Assembly: GCF_007992715.1 (NCBI RefSeq)
Contig: NZ_BKAU01000002.1
Coordinates: 1 to 64,000, forward strand
Length of the DNA: 64,000 bases
Source of the DNA: Chitinophaga cymbidii
GTDB taxonomy: Bacteria; Bacteroidota; Bacteroidia; Chitinophagales; Chitinophagaceae
Direction: 5' to 3'
Positions 20,477 to 29,515 of the stretch are shown here, piece after piece. Made by a program: the position numbers and the translations under genes. How positions within the stretch are numbered: position 1 is the first letter of the stretch; every line of letters starts with the position of its first letter. The notes under the pieces were generated by a model. That model was not told where the DNA came from and did not search any database. It saw only the letters and a program-made list of their open reading frames with translations.

Positions 20477-21850
20477 ATGAACGCATTAATTTCTACTGCT
20501 GTATTTGGGATTGTACTGATGTTTGTGGGGCTGTTCGTAAAGAACAAACAGCAAATCAAATATTTCGCCATCGCCGGCACCATCATTGCCTTCATCGCCA
20601 ACTGGTACGACGGGCAACTGGCCGGCGGCAGCAGCACTATCCTGCACGGCATGATCGAAGTGAGCCGCCTCTCCGTGCTGTTCAACGCAGTAGCCATCGG
20701 CTCCACATTCCTGTACTTCGTGCTGTGCGGCAGCTCGTTTGAAAAAGTAGGGGACGATGTGGCGGATTATTTTGCGCTGGTGTTTTTTATCCTCGCGGGG
20801 ATCACGCTCACCGCATCTTTCAGCAACCTGCTGATGCTGTTCCTTGCCATCGAGATCATTTCCATTCCGCAATACATCCTGGCCGGCGCTGATAAAAAGA
20901 ACCTGAAAAGCAACGAAGCCTCCCTGAAATATTTCCTGATGGGTTCCTTCACCACCGGCATCCTGCTGATGGGCATCGCGCTGATCTATGGCGCCACCGG
21001 TTCTTTCAACATCTACGAAATGGGCCTCGGCACCGGGGACCTTTCCCCGCTGGCATTGTGCGGCATCATCCTGCTGGGCTTTGCGCTGGCTTTCAAAGTA
21101 TCCGCCGTGCCTTTCCACTTCTGGACACCGGACGTGTACGACGGCTCGCCTACCGTATTCACCGCCTTTATGGCTACGGTGGTAAAGGCTGCCGGGTTCA
21201 TTGCTTTCCTGCGCCTCTTCCAGGTGAGCTTCACCGGCGGCGGACTGGAGCATCACTGGCAGCTGATCATTGCGCTGATCACCGCGGCCACGCTGCTGAT
21301 CGGCAATTTCACCGCCGTGTTCCAGCAGAGCGTGAAAAGAATGCTGGCCTATTCCAGTATCGCGCAGGCGGGTTTCATGCTGTTCACGATCGTTTCTTCG
21401 AACGAAACCGCTACCCAGGGCATCATTCTGTATTCCATCGCCTATAGCGTGGCTACCATCGGCATTTTCGCCATCCTCCTGAAAATGAAGGATTATACAT
21501 TCGACGGCTATAACGGCCTCGCCCGCCGGCAACCGCTGCTGGCGCTGGTGAATACCATCTTCCTGCTTTCCCTCGCCGGCATACCGCTGACCGCCGGGTT
21601 TTTCGCGAAGTATTTCGTGCTCACCGCGGCCGTCCAGCAGGGACAGCTGCTGTGGCTGGTGATACTGGCTGTATTGTGCGCCGCTATCAGCGCCTATTAC
21701 TATTTCCGGGTGATCATCGCCATGTATTTCAAAACCGGCGATGCGGAAACATTGCCCATCACGGCTGGCTTCCGCAGCGTGCTCGTGATCGGCGCGGCAG
21801 TGATCATCCTGCTGGGGGTGTTCCCGAACCTGGTGCTGCAATTCCTTTGA
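20477..21850 (+). CDS. nuoN: NADH-quinone oxidoreductase subunit N
   Basis: NuoN is the proximal antiporter-like pump subunit and the last gene of the operon. The 457-residue protein has the glutamate helix LMLFLAIEIISIPQYILAG, then AFKVSAVPFHFWTPDVYDGSPTVFTAFMATVVKAAG near residue 200, and the VKRMLAYSSIAQAGFML segment near residue 285. It begins 30 bp after nuoM and is followed by a terminator. Confidence 0.98.
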   Translation: MNALISTAVFGIVLMFVGLFVKNKQQIKYFAIAGTIIAFIANWYDGQLAGGSSTILHGMIEVSRLSVLFNAVAIGSTFLYFVLCGSSFEKVGDDVADYFALVFFILAGITLTASFSNLLMLFLAIEIISIPQYILAGADKKNLKSNEASLKYFLMGSFTTGILLMGIALIYGATGSFNIYEMGLGTGDLSPLALCGIILLGFALAFKVSAVPFHFWTPDVYDGSPTVFTAFMATVVKAAGFIAFLRLFQVSFTGGGLEHHWQLIIALITAATLLIGNFTAVFQQSVKRMLAYSSIAQAGFMLFTIVSSNETATQGIILYSIAYSVATIGIFAILLKMKDYTFDGYNGLARRQPLLALVNTIFLLSLAGIPLTAGFFAKYFVLTAAVQQGQLLWLVILAVLCAAISAYYYFRVIIAMYFKTGDAETLPITAGFRSVLVIGAAVIILLGVFPNLVLQFL

Positions 21851-21873
21851 TCGCATTAATTTGTATGAAGATA

Positions 21874-21907
21874 TTCCCGGTTACGTGCTGTAGCCGGGAT
21901 TTTTTTT
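21874..21907 (+). terminator. Terminator of the nuo operon
   Basis: A 10-bp stem with one G-T pair (TCCCGGTTAC with GTAGCCGGGA) around a 5-nt loop is followed by eight T residues (21900-21907), 24 bp after the nuoN stop codon. Confidence 0.92.
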
Positions 21908-22054
21908 GGCGGCCACCAGATCGGTTTGCCGGTGATACTTGCTTCATCCACCTGCCCGGAAAGCCGCCTGTTTCTGAATATTTTTGCACCCCCGTTCATC
22001 CCATCCCCTGTTTTTTGAAAGCGGAATTACATTAACTTTACTGTAACCGTAGTT

Positions 22055-23329
22055 ATGCAATTAAGAGATACCTTTTCCCTCGCTATGCGCTCCATCAGCG
22101 CCAACCGCTTACGCGCGGGGCTGACCATTTCCATTATTGCCTTCGGCATCATGGCGCTGGTGGGTATCCTCACTGCTATAGACACCATGAAGAGCAAGAT
22201 CTACGACAGCTTTGCCAGCATGGGCGCCAACGGCTTTTCCATCCGCAACCGTGAACTGAACATCCGCATCGGCGGGCCGGGCAAAGCTACCCGCGGCTCC
22301 AACCGCAAAATGCGCGTACGCAGCTCCAACCGCAACGCCGTCATCACTTTTGACGAAGCGATGAAATTCAAGGAACGCTACAACTTCCCCGCTACGGTGG
22401 GCGTGCAGTTCCGCGCCGGCGGCGGTATGACGGTCTACCACGGCGATGCCAAGACCAACCCCACCGTGCAGGTGATCGGCGGAGATGACAACTATCTTAA
22501 ACTTTCGAACTACGAACTGTCCATGGGCCGCAATTTTAACCAGGCGGACCTGGAATCGGGGCGTAACGTGGCGATACTCGGGAACGATGTGGTGAAAAAG
22601 ATCTTTGGAGAACGGCCGGAAAATGCGCTCAACTCCAATGTGCGGGTGGGGAACGTGCGGTACCGGGTCATCGGGATACTTAAAACGAAAGGCAGCAGTA
22701 ACCTCTTCAGCGCGGACAATGTGGTGGTAACAACCGTAGCCAACACCCGCCGCGTGTTCAACCGTCCCAATGCCAGCTACCAGGTAAACGTGAATGTGGA
22801 TGATATTTCGATGATAGAAGCGGCCATCGGGGAAGCGACCGGCACGTTCCGCATCATCCGGAAGATGACCACGGATGAAGAAAATAATTTCTACATGAGC
22901 CGCAGCGACAGTGTGGCCGAGATGCTTTTCAAAAGCCTCGGCACGATCACGCTGGCCGCCGCGCTGATAGGGCTGATCACGCTCTTTGGCTCCGCTATCG
23001 GGTTGATGAACATCATGCTGGTATCTGTGGCCGAGCGTACCCGCGAGATTGGGGTGAACAAGGCGCTTGGCGCTACAGCGCCCACCATCCGGCAGCAGTT
23101 TGTATTTGAAGCGATCATTATCAGTGTGCTTGGGGGAGTGTTGGGCACTTTCCTGGGGATGATGGTCGGTAACCTGATGTCGTTGTTGCTGGGATCGAGC
23201 TTTGTGATACCCTGGGTGTGGATCACTGTTGGTATTTTATCCTGCGCCGCCGTCGGCCTTGTTTCTGGTATATATCCGGCGATCAAGGCGTCCAAACTGG
23301 ACCCGATCGTTGCTTTGCGTTATGAATAA
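22055..23329 (+). CDS. MacB/FtsX-type ABC transporter permease
   Basis: This 424-residue inner-membrane protein has the MacB-PCD topology. One N-terminal helix (TISIIAFGIMALVGILTAI, near residue 25) is followed by a periplasmic domain of about 240 residues, then three C-terminal helices forming the FtsX domain. The coupling segment SVAERTREIGVNKALGA near residue 325 is characteristic of macrolide/lipoprotein-type mechanotransmission transporters. No ATP-binding subunit or membrane-fusion protein is adjacent, so its partner must lie elsewhere. It stands alone between terminators. The substrate is unknown. Confidence 0.93.
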   Translation: MQLRDTFSLAMRSISANRLRAGLTISIIAFGIMALVGILTAIDTMKSKIYDSFASMGANGFSIRNRELNIRIGGPGKATRGSNRKMRVRSSNRNAVITFDEAMKFKERYNFPATVGVQFRAGGGMTVYHGDAKTNPTVQVIGGDDNYLKLSNYELSMGRNFNQADLESGRNVAILGNDVVKKIFGERPENALNSNVRVGNVRYRVIGILKTKGSSNLFSADNVVVTTVANTRRVFNRPNASYQVNVNVDDISMIEAAIGEATGTFRIIRKMTTDEENNFYMSRSDSVAEMLFKSLGTITLAAALIGLITLFGSAIGLMNIMLVSVAERTREIGVNKALGATAPTIRQQFVFEAIIISVLGGVLGTFLGMMVGNLMSLLLGSSFVIPWVWITVGILSCAAVGLVSGIYPAIKASKLDPIVALRYE

Positions 23330-23335
23330 TGTAAC

Positions 23336-23361
23336 AGCGCCGGGGCTCCGGCGCTATTTTT
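23336..23361 (+). terminator. Terminator after the ABC permease
   Basis: An 8-bp GC-rich stem AGCGCCGG/CCGGCGCT with GGCT loop (23336-23355) is followed by ATTTTT, 7 bp after the stop codon. Confidence 0.82.
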
Positions 23362-23543
23362 CCCTTTTTTTAAGATGGTTGTGGGTCCAGATGTTTCCCG
23401 CTAAGGAAAGCACAAGGCATCAATTGCTTCACACATTTCGTTGCTGTGGAAGGCGCGGCGTGTCGTTTGGTTCCGCTGTCAGGGAAGGCGCGGGCGGGTT
23501 TGTTTGCAAGCCGTTTCAGCGCATCAATATTCGGCGGCAGGCA

Positions 23544-23577
23544 TAAAAAAAGGGTTGTTCCTTTCGAAACAACCCTT
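23544..23577 (-). terminator. Terminator of the rpsF-rpsR-rplI operon
   Basis: Read on the minus strand, the 10-bp stem AAGGGTTGTT/AACAACCCTT (23550-23577) is followed by six T residues (23549-23544), 20 bp after the rplI stop. Confidence 0.9.
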
Positions 23578-23597
23578 CGGTAATATCAGCAGGCTGA

Positions 23598-24044
23598 TTA
23601 CTCTGCCACCACTTCAAATTCCAGCTCGGCGTCATTGCCTTTGCCAAAATCGAGGCGGGCTTTGTAAGAACCCAGTTCTTTTACGTCACCGAGAATATGG
23701 ATGCGACGGCGGTCGATCTCATATCCTTTTTGTTCTTTGATAGCACGGGCGATCTGTACGCCGGTAACACTACCGAAGATCTTGCCGGAAGTGCCGGTTT
23801 TGGCACCGATCTTCACAGGAGAAGCTTTGAGCACTTCTACCACCTGCGCGATCTCGGCCAACATTTTCTCTTCCTTCACTTTCGCAACTTTCAGGCGCTC
23901 GTTCAGCTGCTTCATGTTGGAATTGCTCGCTTCAACGGCAAACTTTTGAGGGATCAGGAAGTTCCTGGCGTAACCGTTCTTCACGTTTACCAGTTCATTC
24001 TTCTGGCCCAGATTGTCTACGTCTTGTATTAAGATTACTTGCAT
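23598..24044 (-). CDS. rplI: 50S ribosomal protein L9
   Basis: L9 binds 23S rRNA domain V and helps maintain reading frame. The 148-residue protein has the classic N-terminal domain MQVILIQDVDNLGQKNELVNVKNGYARNFL-like start (Gly-rich strand loop), a central helix (about residues 42-75) and a C-terminal RNA-binding domain. It starts 6 bp after rpsR and ends the operon. Confidence 0.98.
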   Translation of the reverse strand: MQVILIQDVDNLGQKNELVNVKNGYARNFLIPQKFAVEASNSNMKQLNERLKVAKVKEEKMLAEIAQVVEVLKASPVKIGAKTGTSGKIFGSVTGVQIARAIKEQKGYEIDRRRIHILGDVKELGSYKARLDFGKGNDAELEFEVVAE

Positions 24045-24050
24045 TGTTTC

Positions 24051-24317
24051 TTACTTTAAAAGGTCAGTAACATAAGGCAATAAAGCCATTTGACGGGCTT
24101 TTTTAATAGCCTCGGCTACCTTGCGCTGGAATTTCAGCGAGTTGCCGGTGATACGGCGAGGCAGCATCTTGCCCTGATCGTTCAGGAATTTTTTCAGAAA
24201 CTCGGCATCCTTGTAATCTACATACTTGATACCCAATTTCTTGAAGCGGCAGTATTTTTTCTGGCGCTTCTCTTGCTTAACCGCGGTTAAGTACTTGATC
24301 TCTTGTTTAACTGCCAT
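24051..24317 (-). CDS. rpsR: 30S ribosomal protein S18
   Basis: S18 forms a heterodimer with S6 on the 30S platform. The 88-residue protein has the family core [16 protein letters not shown] and [39 protein letters not shown]. It lies between rpsF and rplI with 4- and 6-bp gaps, the common arrangement, here without an ssb gene between rpsF and rpsR. Confidence 0.98.
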   Translation of the reverse strand: MAVKQEIKYLTAVKQEKRQKKYCRFKKLGIKYVDYKDAEFLKKFLNDQGKMLPRRITGNSLKFQRKVAEAIKKARQMALLPYVTDLLK

Positions 24318-24321
24318 AACT

Positions 24322-24675
24322 TTAAGCTTCTACAGGTTTAGGTTCAGCATCGTAGTTACCTTTCTTCCTGACATTGTACGCTACCGCGTGCTTGTCCAGT
24401 TTGGTAAACATGTAACGCAATACATTTTCATCGCGGTTGAGCTGGATCTTCAGCTTCTCATTGAAGTCGGATGGCGCACTGTATTCCAGTACCAGGTACA
24501 TGCCCGTGGTTTTCTTCTGGATAGGGTACGCCAGTGATTTCAGACCCCAGGGATTTTCGTGCGTAACTTCGCCGCCATTGTCTTTCACAAGGTCAACGAA
24601 TTTTTTCTGGGCAGCTTTGTAGTCTTCCTCAGAAAGCACAGGGGTAAAAATCACCATCAATTCGTAGTTTGACAT
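24322..24675 (-). CDS. rpsF: 30S ribosomal protein S6
   Basis: S6 is a small-subunit platform protein partnering S18. The 117-residue chain starts [20 protein letters not shown] and has the motif [28 protein letters not shown] 24675 is chosen over an upstream TTG that would lie against the promoter. A TATCTTTG -7-like element sits at 24728-24721, about 45 bp upstream. The C-terminal tail is Lys/Glu/Pro-rich. Confidence 0.98.
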   Translation of the reverse strand: MSNYELMVIFTPVLSEEDYKAAQKKFVDLVKDNGGEVTHENPWGLKSLAYPIQKKTTGMYLVLEYSAPSDFNEKLKIQLNRDENVLRYMFTKLDKHAVAYNVRKKGNYDAEPKPVEA

Positions 24676-24720
24676 AAATTTCCCTTGTTTGTGATTTAAT
24701 TTAGAATAAAATTTGGAGTG

Positions 24721-24728
24721 CAAAGATA
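24721..24728 (-). promoter_or_regulatory. -7 element of the rpsF operon
   Basis: TATCTTTG on the minus strand matches TAnnTTTG exactly. No good TTTG at the -33 position was found, so only the -7 half is supported. Confidence 0.5.
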
Positions 24729-24862
24729 GGGGTATTTTTTGATTCTACCGCTTTACTGGCGGGAATTTCAGCAAATTTATGCAGATTTTTGGGGATGATG
24801 GGCAAGCAGATGTAAATATTGGTTATTATCTATTTACATATTTAAATAAATTTTTCTGCTCG

Positions 24863-24909
24863 GTCATGCCGTCATCTTGTCAGCATACCTCCCCGTGGCA
24901 TACCCTTTG
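24863..24909 (+). promoter_or_regulatory. GTCA repeat block and likely promoter of htpG
   Basis: GTCA occurs at 24863, 24871 and 24879, each exactly 8 bp apart. Eighteen bases after the last one comes TACCCTTTG (24901-24909), a -7-like element with one extra base. The block thus overlaps the -33 position and is a candidate heat-shock control site. No CIRCE inverted repeat is present. Confidence 0.5.
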
Positions 24910-24944
24910 AAAGGGATCACCCGTTCTAAAAAAACTGATATACT

Positions 24945-26771
24945 ATGCAGAAAGGTGCCATACGTGTCCAAACCGAAAATATCTTCCCCATTATCAAGAA
25001 ATTCCTGTATTCCGATCACGACATTTTCCTGCGTGAGCTGGTGAGCAATGCCGTGGACGCCACGCAGAAGCTCAAAACCCTCGCCAGCGTAGGGGAGGTC
25101 AAAGGCGATATCGGGAATATCGATGTGACGGTTACGCTGGACAAGGAAAAGAAAACCATCACCATTTCCGACCGCGGCGTGGGCATGACGGCCGAGGAAG
25201 TGGATAAATACATCAACCAGGTGGCCTTCTCGGGCGCTGAGGAATTCGTAAAGAAATACAAAGGCCAGGGCGATGGCGCCAATATCATCGGGCATTTCGG
25301 GCTGGGGTTCTATTCCTCCTTCATGGTCAGCAGCCAGGTGGAAATATTCACCCGCTCCTGGCGCCCGGAGGCAAAGGCCGTAAGATGGGAATGCGATGGC
25401 AGCCCGGAATACCAGCTGGAAGAAACGGAAAAAGCAGAAAGGGGCACGGACATCGTGCTGCACATCAATGAAGAAAGCGAAGAATTCCTCGATGAGCACC
25501 GCATCCGCACCATCCTCGAAAAATTCTGCCGCTTCCTGCCCGTGCCGATCCGCTTTGAAGACAAACAGATCAACAATACCACGCCGGCCTGGGTGAAAAA
25601 GCCCAGCGAGCTGAGCGCGGAAGATTATCAGAATTTTTATAAAGAGCTGTATCCTTTCGCGGAACCGCCGCTGTTCTGGATACACCTGAATGTGGACTAT
25701 CCCTTCAACCTGACCGGCATCCTCTATTTCCCCAAGATCACGAAGTCATACGAAATACAGAAAGACAAGATCAACCTGTACAGCAACCAGGTGTACGTAA
25801 CGGACGAAGTGAAAGACATCGTCCCGGAATTCCTGATGCTGCTGCATGGTGTGATCGATTCGCCGGACATCCCGCTGAACGTTAGCCGCAGCTACCTGCA
25901 GGGCGATCCGAACGTGAAAAAGATCAATGCCCACATCACAAAAAAGGTGGCGGACAAGCTGGACGAAATGTTCCGGAACGACCGCAAGGCCTTCGAAGAG
26001 AAATGGGAGCATACCGGCCTGTTCGTGAAATATGGCATGATGACGGACGACAAGTTCCTGGACAAAGCCAACAAATTCCACGTTTTCTCCGAAGTATCGG
26101 GCGACAAGTTCTACACGCTGGAAGAATACCGCACGGCCACCGCACCGCTGCAAACCAACAAAGAGAACAAGCTCGTGATCCTGTATGTGACCAACCCGGT
26201 GCAGCAGGACAGCTACGTGCAGGCAGCGAAGGCAAAAGGATACACCGTAGTGAAGCTGGACACGATGGTGGACGCGGCTTTCATCAACCAGATGGAAGCG
26301 AAATGGGAGAACGTGCAGTTCACCCGCGTGGATGCGGACATCGCAGATAATCTCATCAATGCCGATGCCCAGGCCCAGAGCGTGTTGAGCGAAGAACAGG
26401 AAGGCAAGCTGAAAGAGCTGTTCGGCGCGCAATTGCAGCAGCCGAATATCAAAGTGGAGCTGAAAGGATTGAACGCGCAGGAGCAGCCGGTGATCGTCAC
26501 CCGCTCCGAGTTCATGCGCCGAATGAAAGACATGGCGGCCATGGGCGGTTCCGCGGCGAGCTGGTACGCCAACATGCCGGACGAGATCACGATGACCGTA
26601 AACGCCAATCATCCTATTTATCTGAATATTCTGCAGGAAGCGAACGCGGACAAGCAGCAAAAGCTGGTACGCAATCTCGCGGACCTGGCTCTGCTGTCCC
26701 AGAACCTGCTGACGGGAGCGGACCTTACCGCATTCGTTAACCGCAGTGTTGAGTTGTTAGGGAAGGAATAA
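24945..26771 (+). CDS. htpG: Chaperone protein HtpG (Hsp90)
   Basis: HtpG is the bacterial Hsp90, a dimeric ATP-dependent chaperone. The 608-residue protein has the GHKL ATPase domain with ELVSNAVDATQKL near residue 27, DRGVGM near 78 and the lid motif GHFGLGFYSSFMV near 113. The middle domain contains LNVSRSYLQGDPNVKKI near residue 310, and the C-terminal dimerisation domain follows. The charged linker of eukaryotic Hsp90 is absent, as in bacteria. It ends in a terminator and is a single-gene unit. Confidence 0.98.
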   Translation: MQKGAIRVQTENIFPIIKKFLYSDHDIFLRELVSNAVDATQKLKTLASVGEVKGDIGNIDVTVTLDKEKKTITISDRGVGMTAEEVDKYINQVAFSGAEEFVKKYKGQGDGANIIGHFGLGFYSSFMVSSQVEIFTRSWRPEAKAVRWECDGSPEYQLEETEKAERGTDIVLHINEESEEFLDEHRIRTILEKFCRFLPVPIRFEDKQINNTTPAWVKKPSELSAEDYQNFYKELYPFAEPPLFWIHLNVDYPFNLTGILYFPKITKSYEIQKDKINLYSNQVYVTDEVKDIVPEFLMLLHGVIDSPDIPLNVSRSYLQGDPNVKKINAHITKKVADKLDEMFRNDRKAFEEKWEHTGLFVKYGMMTDDKFLDKANKFHVFSEVSGDKFYTLEEYRTATAPLQTNKENKLVILYVTNPVQQDSYVQAAKAKGYTVVKLDTMVDAAFINQMEAKWENVQFTRVDADIADNLINADAQAQSVLSEEQEGKLKELFGAQLQQPNIKVELKGLNAQEQPVIVTRSEFMRRMKDMAAMGGSAASWYANMPDEITMTVNANHPIYLNILQEANADKQQKLVRNLADLALLSQNLLTGADLTAFVNRSVELLGKE

Positions 26772-26805
26772 TATATACAGATTTTACAAGGATTATAATT
26801 AATCG

Positions 26806-26847
26806 TAAGCTGGTAGCGGGTTTCAACGCTACCAGCTTATTTTTTTG
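26806..26847 (+). terminator. Terminator of htpG
   Basis: A 13-bp perfect stem (26806-26818 with 26827-26839) with an 8-nt loop is followed by eight T residues. Confidence 0.94.
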
Positions 26848-26895
26848 GTATGGAAGTTGTTCTTAGCGCAGCAATTGAAAAACCATATCTTTCTC

Positions 26896-27663
26896 ATGCG
26901 CTTAACCATTCTTACAACGATGTTGCTGGCTGTTATCACCGCGGCATCCTGCTCCAAACAAAACGATACGGATAAAGAAACCGCTCCGCCGGTGGACACC
27001 ACCAACTTTGTTTCCCGTACTACGGGCGTCACTTTCCAGGAGGTCGGTCATCCCAAAGGCGTGACCGATTATGTGCTGCAAATACCAGCCAGCTACAATC
27101 AGAAAAAGGCTGCAAAATGGCCGGTGATCATTTTCCTGCATGGCATCGGCGAGCGCGGAAATGACCTGAACAAGGTGAAGAACGCCGGACTGGCGGGGAT
27201 CGCCGCCAAAGATCCGGATTTCCCTTTTGTGCTGATCTCTCCGCAATGCAAGACCGATTCCTGGTGGGATGTGCCGAGCCTCACGATATTGTACAATGAA
27301 ATACTGGAGAAGTATAACGTAGATTCTTCGCGTGTTTACCTGACGGGATTGAGCATGGGTGGGTACGGCGCGTGGGCCTGGGCGCTTTCCGCACCGGAGA
27401 AATTTGCGGCGGTGGTACCCATCTGCGGCGGCGGAACGCCGTCAAAAGCCTGTGTGCTGAAAACGAAGCCGGTATGGGCTTTTCACAATGCGGACGATCC
27501 GACAGTGAATGTGCGGGAGTCGCGGAACATGGTGAACGCCATCCGGGATTGCGGGGGTACATTGGTGAAATACACGGAAAACCCTACTGGCGGGCATAAT
27601 GCATGGACGAAGGCTTATTCCGATCCTGCGTTGTTCACCTGGCTCAAGGCACAAAAACTTTGA
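26896..27663 (+). CDS. Lipoprotein alpha/beta-hydrolase (esterase/phospholipase-like)
   Basis: The 255-residue protein is an exported lipoprotein with lipobox TAASC (Cys19) and an alpha/beta-hydrolase domain of the prolyl-oligopeptidase/dienelactone-like type found in carbohydrate esterases. The nucleophile elbow is GLSMGG with Ser153. Asp200 or Asp201 (HNADDPTV) and His234 (GGHNAW) complete the triad. The oxyanion region LHGIGERGND lies near residue 82. Such enzymes often deacylate sugars or hydrolyse phospholipids; no polysaccharide genes are nearby to decide. ATG 26896 is chosen because the longer frame runs into the htpG terminator. The gene ends 12 bp from the convergent recJ stop. Confidence 0.88.
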   Translation: MRLTILTTMLLAVITAASCSKQNDTDKETAPPVDTTNFVSRTTGVTFQEVGHPKGVTDYVLQIPASYNQKKAAKWPVIIFLHGIGERGNDLNKVKNAGLAGIAAKDPDFPFVLISPQCKTDSWWDVPSLTILYNEILEKYNVDSSRVYLTGLSMGGYGAWAWALSAPEKFAAVVPICGGGTPSKACVLKTKPVWAFHNADDPTVNVRESRNMVNAIRDCGGTLVKYTENPTGGHNAWTKAYSDPALFTWLKAQKL

Positions 27664-27675
27664 GAAGTTGCCTTT

Positions 27676-29379
27676 TTACGCGGAAGCCCTGACATCAATT
27701 ACTTTCAGTTGCAACGATATATTTCCGTTCCATTCATTTTCCTCGATCGTAAATACGATGTCGAAAGGCCGCTTGCTCTCCACGATCGGGAATTTATCGG
27801 CCATAAAAAAGCCGATCCCTGAAAACGAGCCGCTGCCTTTTTGTTTGACGGACAGCTTGAGATGTTCTTCTTTCACGATCTTCGAAAAGCCGGTGTCTAT
27901 AACGTTGCGGGCGAGGAAGACCGGCTTGAGGTTCTCGGGGCCGAGGGGCTCGAATTGCCGGATGATATTATAAAAAGCGGGTGTGATATCTGAAAGGAAT
28001 ATTTCCGTGTCGATCACGATCTCGGGGATCAGCATGTCCGGGTGGATGGTCGCAGCCACAACGGCTTCAAATTTTTCCTGGAAGGCGGAAACATTTTCGG
28101 GCAGGAGCGTCATGCCGGCGGCGTAGAAGTGGCCGCCGTAGTTTTCCAGGAGCTCCTTGCACTGGTGGATCGCTTCATAGACATTGAACCCGGAAACGGA
28201 GCGGGCGGACCCTGCAACCTTGTCATTGCTTTGCGTCAGGATCACCGTAGGCCGGTAATAATATTTATCGATCAGCCGCGACGCTACGATCCCCACTACA
28301 CCTTTATGCCAGTGCGGCTGAAAAAGCACGGTGGATTTCCGTTCCAGCTGCGCCACATCGTTCTGGATGATCGCCACCGCTTCCTGGGTGATGGTCATAT
28401 CGATCTCTTTGCGGTCGAAATTATCAGCGTGCAGCATTTCCGCGAAGGCGCGGGCCTTTTCCACATCTTTTTCGATGAAGAGGTTGACGGCTTTGCGGGC
28501 GTCGTCCATCCTGCCGGCCGCATTCACGCGCGGCGCGATCACGAATACCAGGTTGGAGGTGGTGAGCTTTTCCTTCAGGTTGCTCAGGTCGATGAGCGCT
28601 TTGATGCCGGAGCTGGGCGTATCATTCACCTGCTTGATGCCATGGTAGGCCATCACGCGGTTTTCGCCGGTCATCGGCACAATATCCGCCGCAATGCTGG
28701 TCGCCACCAGGTCGAGGTACTGGTAAACCTCCTCCATCGGGATGCCTTTTTTCTGCGCCAGGGCGCAGATCAGCTTGAAGCCGATGCCGCAGCCGCTCAG
28801 TTCTTTGTAGGGATAGGGGCAGTCCTCCTGCTTGGGGTTCAGGATCGCCACCGCCTCCGGAAGAATGGCATCCGGCAGGTGGTGGTCACATATGATAAAA
28901 TCGATGCCGAGGGATTTGGCGTACGCGATATGCTCCACGGATTTGATGCCGCAGTCCAGCGCCACGATCAGGCTGAACTCGTTCTCATGCGCATACTCAA
29001 TCCCTTGCAGCGATACGCCGTATCCTTCGCGGTAGCGGTGCGGCACGTAAAATTCGATGTTATTATATATGGTCTGCAGGAAGCTGTAGACTGTGGCTAC
29101 GGCAGTGGTGCCGTCCACGTCATAGTCCCCGTAAACAAGGATTTTTTCCTGCCGGAAGAAGGCGAGCTCAATGCGGGAAATGGCCAGGTCCATGTCTTTC
29201 ATGAGCCATGGATCATGAAGATCATCCAGTGTAGGACGGAAAAATTGTTTGGCTTCATCGAATTTCCTGATGCCTCTTTGTACCAGTAGTCTGCATAGTA
29301 AGGGATGAATGCGCAAAGCTGCCTGCAGCTGTTGTTCTTCTCTTGGTTGATATTTTTTTACTGTCCAGCGTTTCTGCAT
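27676..29379 (-). CDS. recJ: Single-stranded-DNA-specific exonuclease RecJ
   Basis: RecJ degrades single-stranded DNA 5' to 3' in recombination and mismatch repair. The 567-residue protein has the DHH-family motifs VYGDYDVDGTTA (about 82-93), ALDCGIKS (about 140) and ICDHHLPD (about 163), which bind two Mn ions, followed by the DHHA1 domain with GGHFYAAGM near residue 425 and a C-terminal OB-like domain. ATG 29379 gives MQKRWTVKKY; a TTG 12 codons upstream is rejected. It is convergent with the esterase gene. Confidence 0.97.
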   Translation of the reverse strand: MQKRWTVKKYQPREEQQLQAALRIHPLLCRLLVQRGIRKFDEAKQFFRPTLDDLHDPWLMKDMDLAISRIELAFFRQEKILVYGDYDVDGTTAVATVYSFLQTIYNNIEFYVPHRYREGYGVSLQGIEYAHENEFSLIVALDCGIKSVEHIAYAKSLGIDFIICDHHLPDAILPEAVAILNPKQEDCPYPYKELSGCGIGFKLICALAQKKGIPMEEVYQYLDLVATSIAADIVPMTGENRVMAYHGIKQVNDTPSSGIKALIDLSNLKEKLTTSNLVFVIAPRVNAAGRMDDARKAVNLFIEKDVEKARAFAEMLHADNFDRKEIDMTITQEAVAIIQNDVAQLERKSTVLFQPHWHKGVVGIVASRLIDKYYYRPTVILTQSNDKVAGSARSVSGFNVYEAIHQCKELLENYGGHFYAAGMTLLPENVSAFQEKFEAVVAATIHPDMLIPEIVIDTEIFLSDITPAFYNIIRQFEPLGPENLKPVFLARNVIDTGFSKIVKEEHLKLSVKQKGSGSFSGIGFFMADKFPIVESKRPFDIVFTIEENEWNGNISLQLKVIDVRASA

Positions 29380-29515
29380 GAATTCTTGCTTGCGGAAGTG
29401 GCTTCCAATGTTCAATCAGTCTTGGTTGTAATATAAGGATGATTAGCGTATTATCCCTTTATCCGGGATACTTTACGCTAAAACGTGGAAATAAATTGCC
29501 TGTAAACCGTAACCG

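Noticed and set aside
24676..24730. Search for the S6:S18 autoregulatory leader before rpsF
   Set aside because: The short leader after the -7 element has no CCG-bearing hairpin, so the known motif is not supported.
24730..24944. CIRCE element or sigma-32 promoter at htpG
   Set aside because: No TTAGCACTC inverted repeat, and the CTTG/CCCC spacing is too short for sigma-32.
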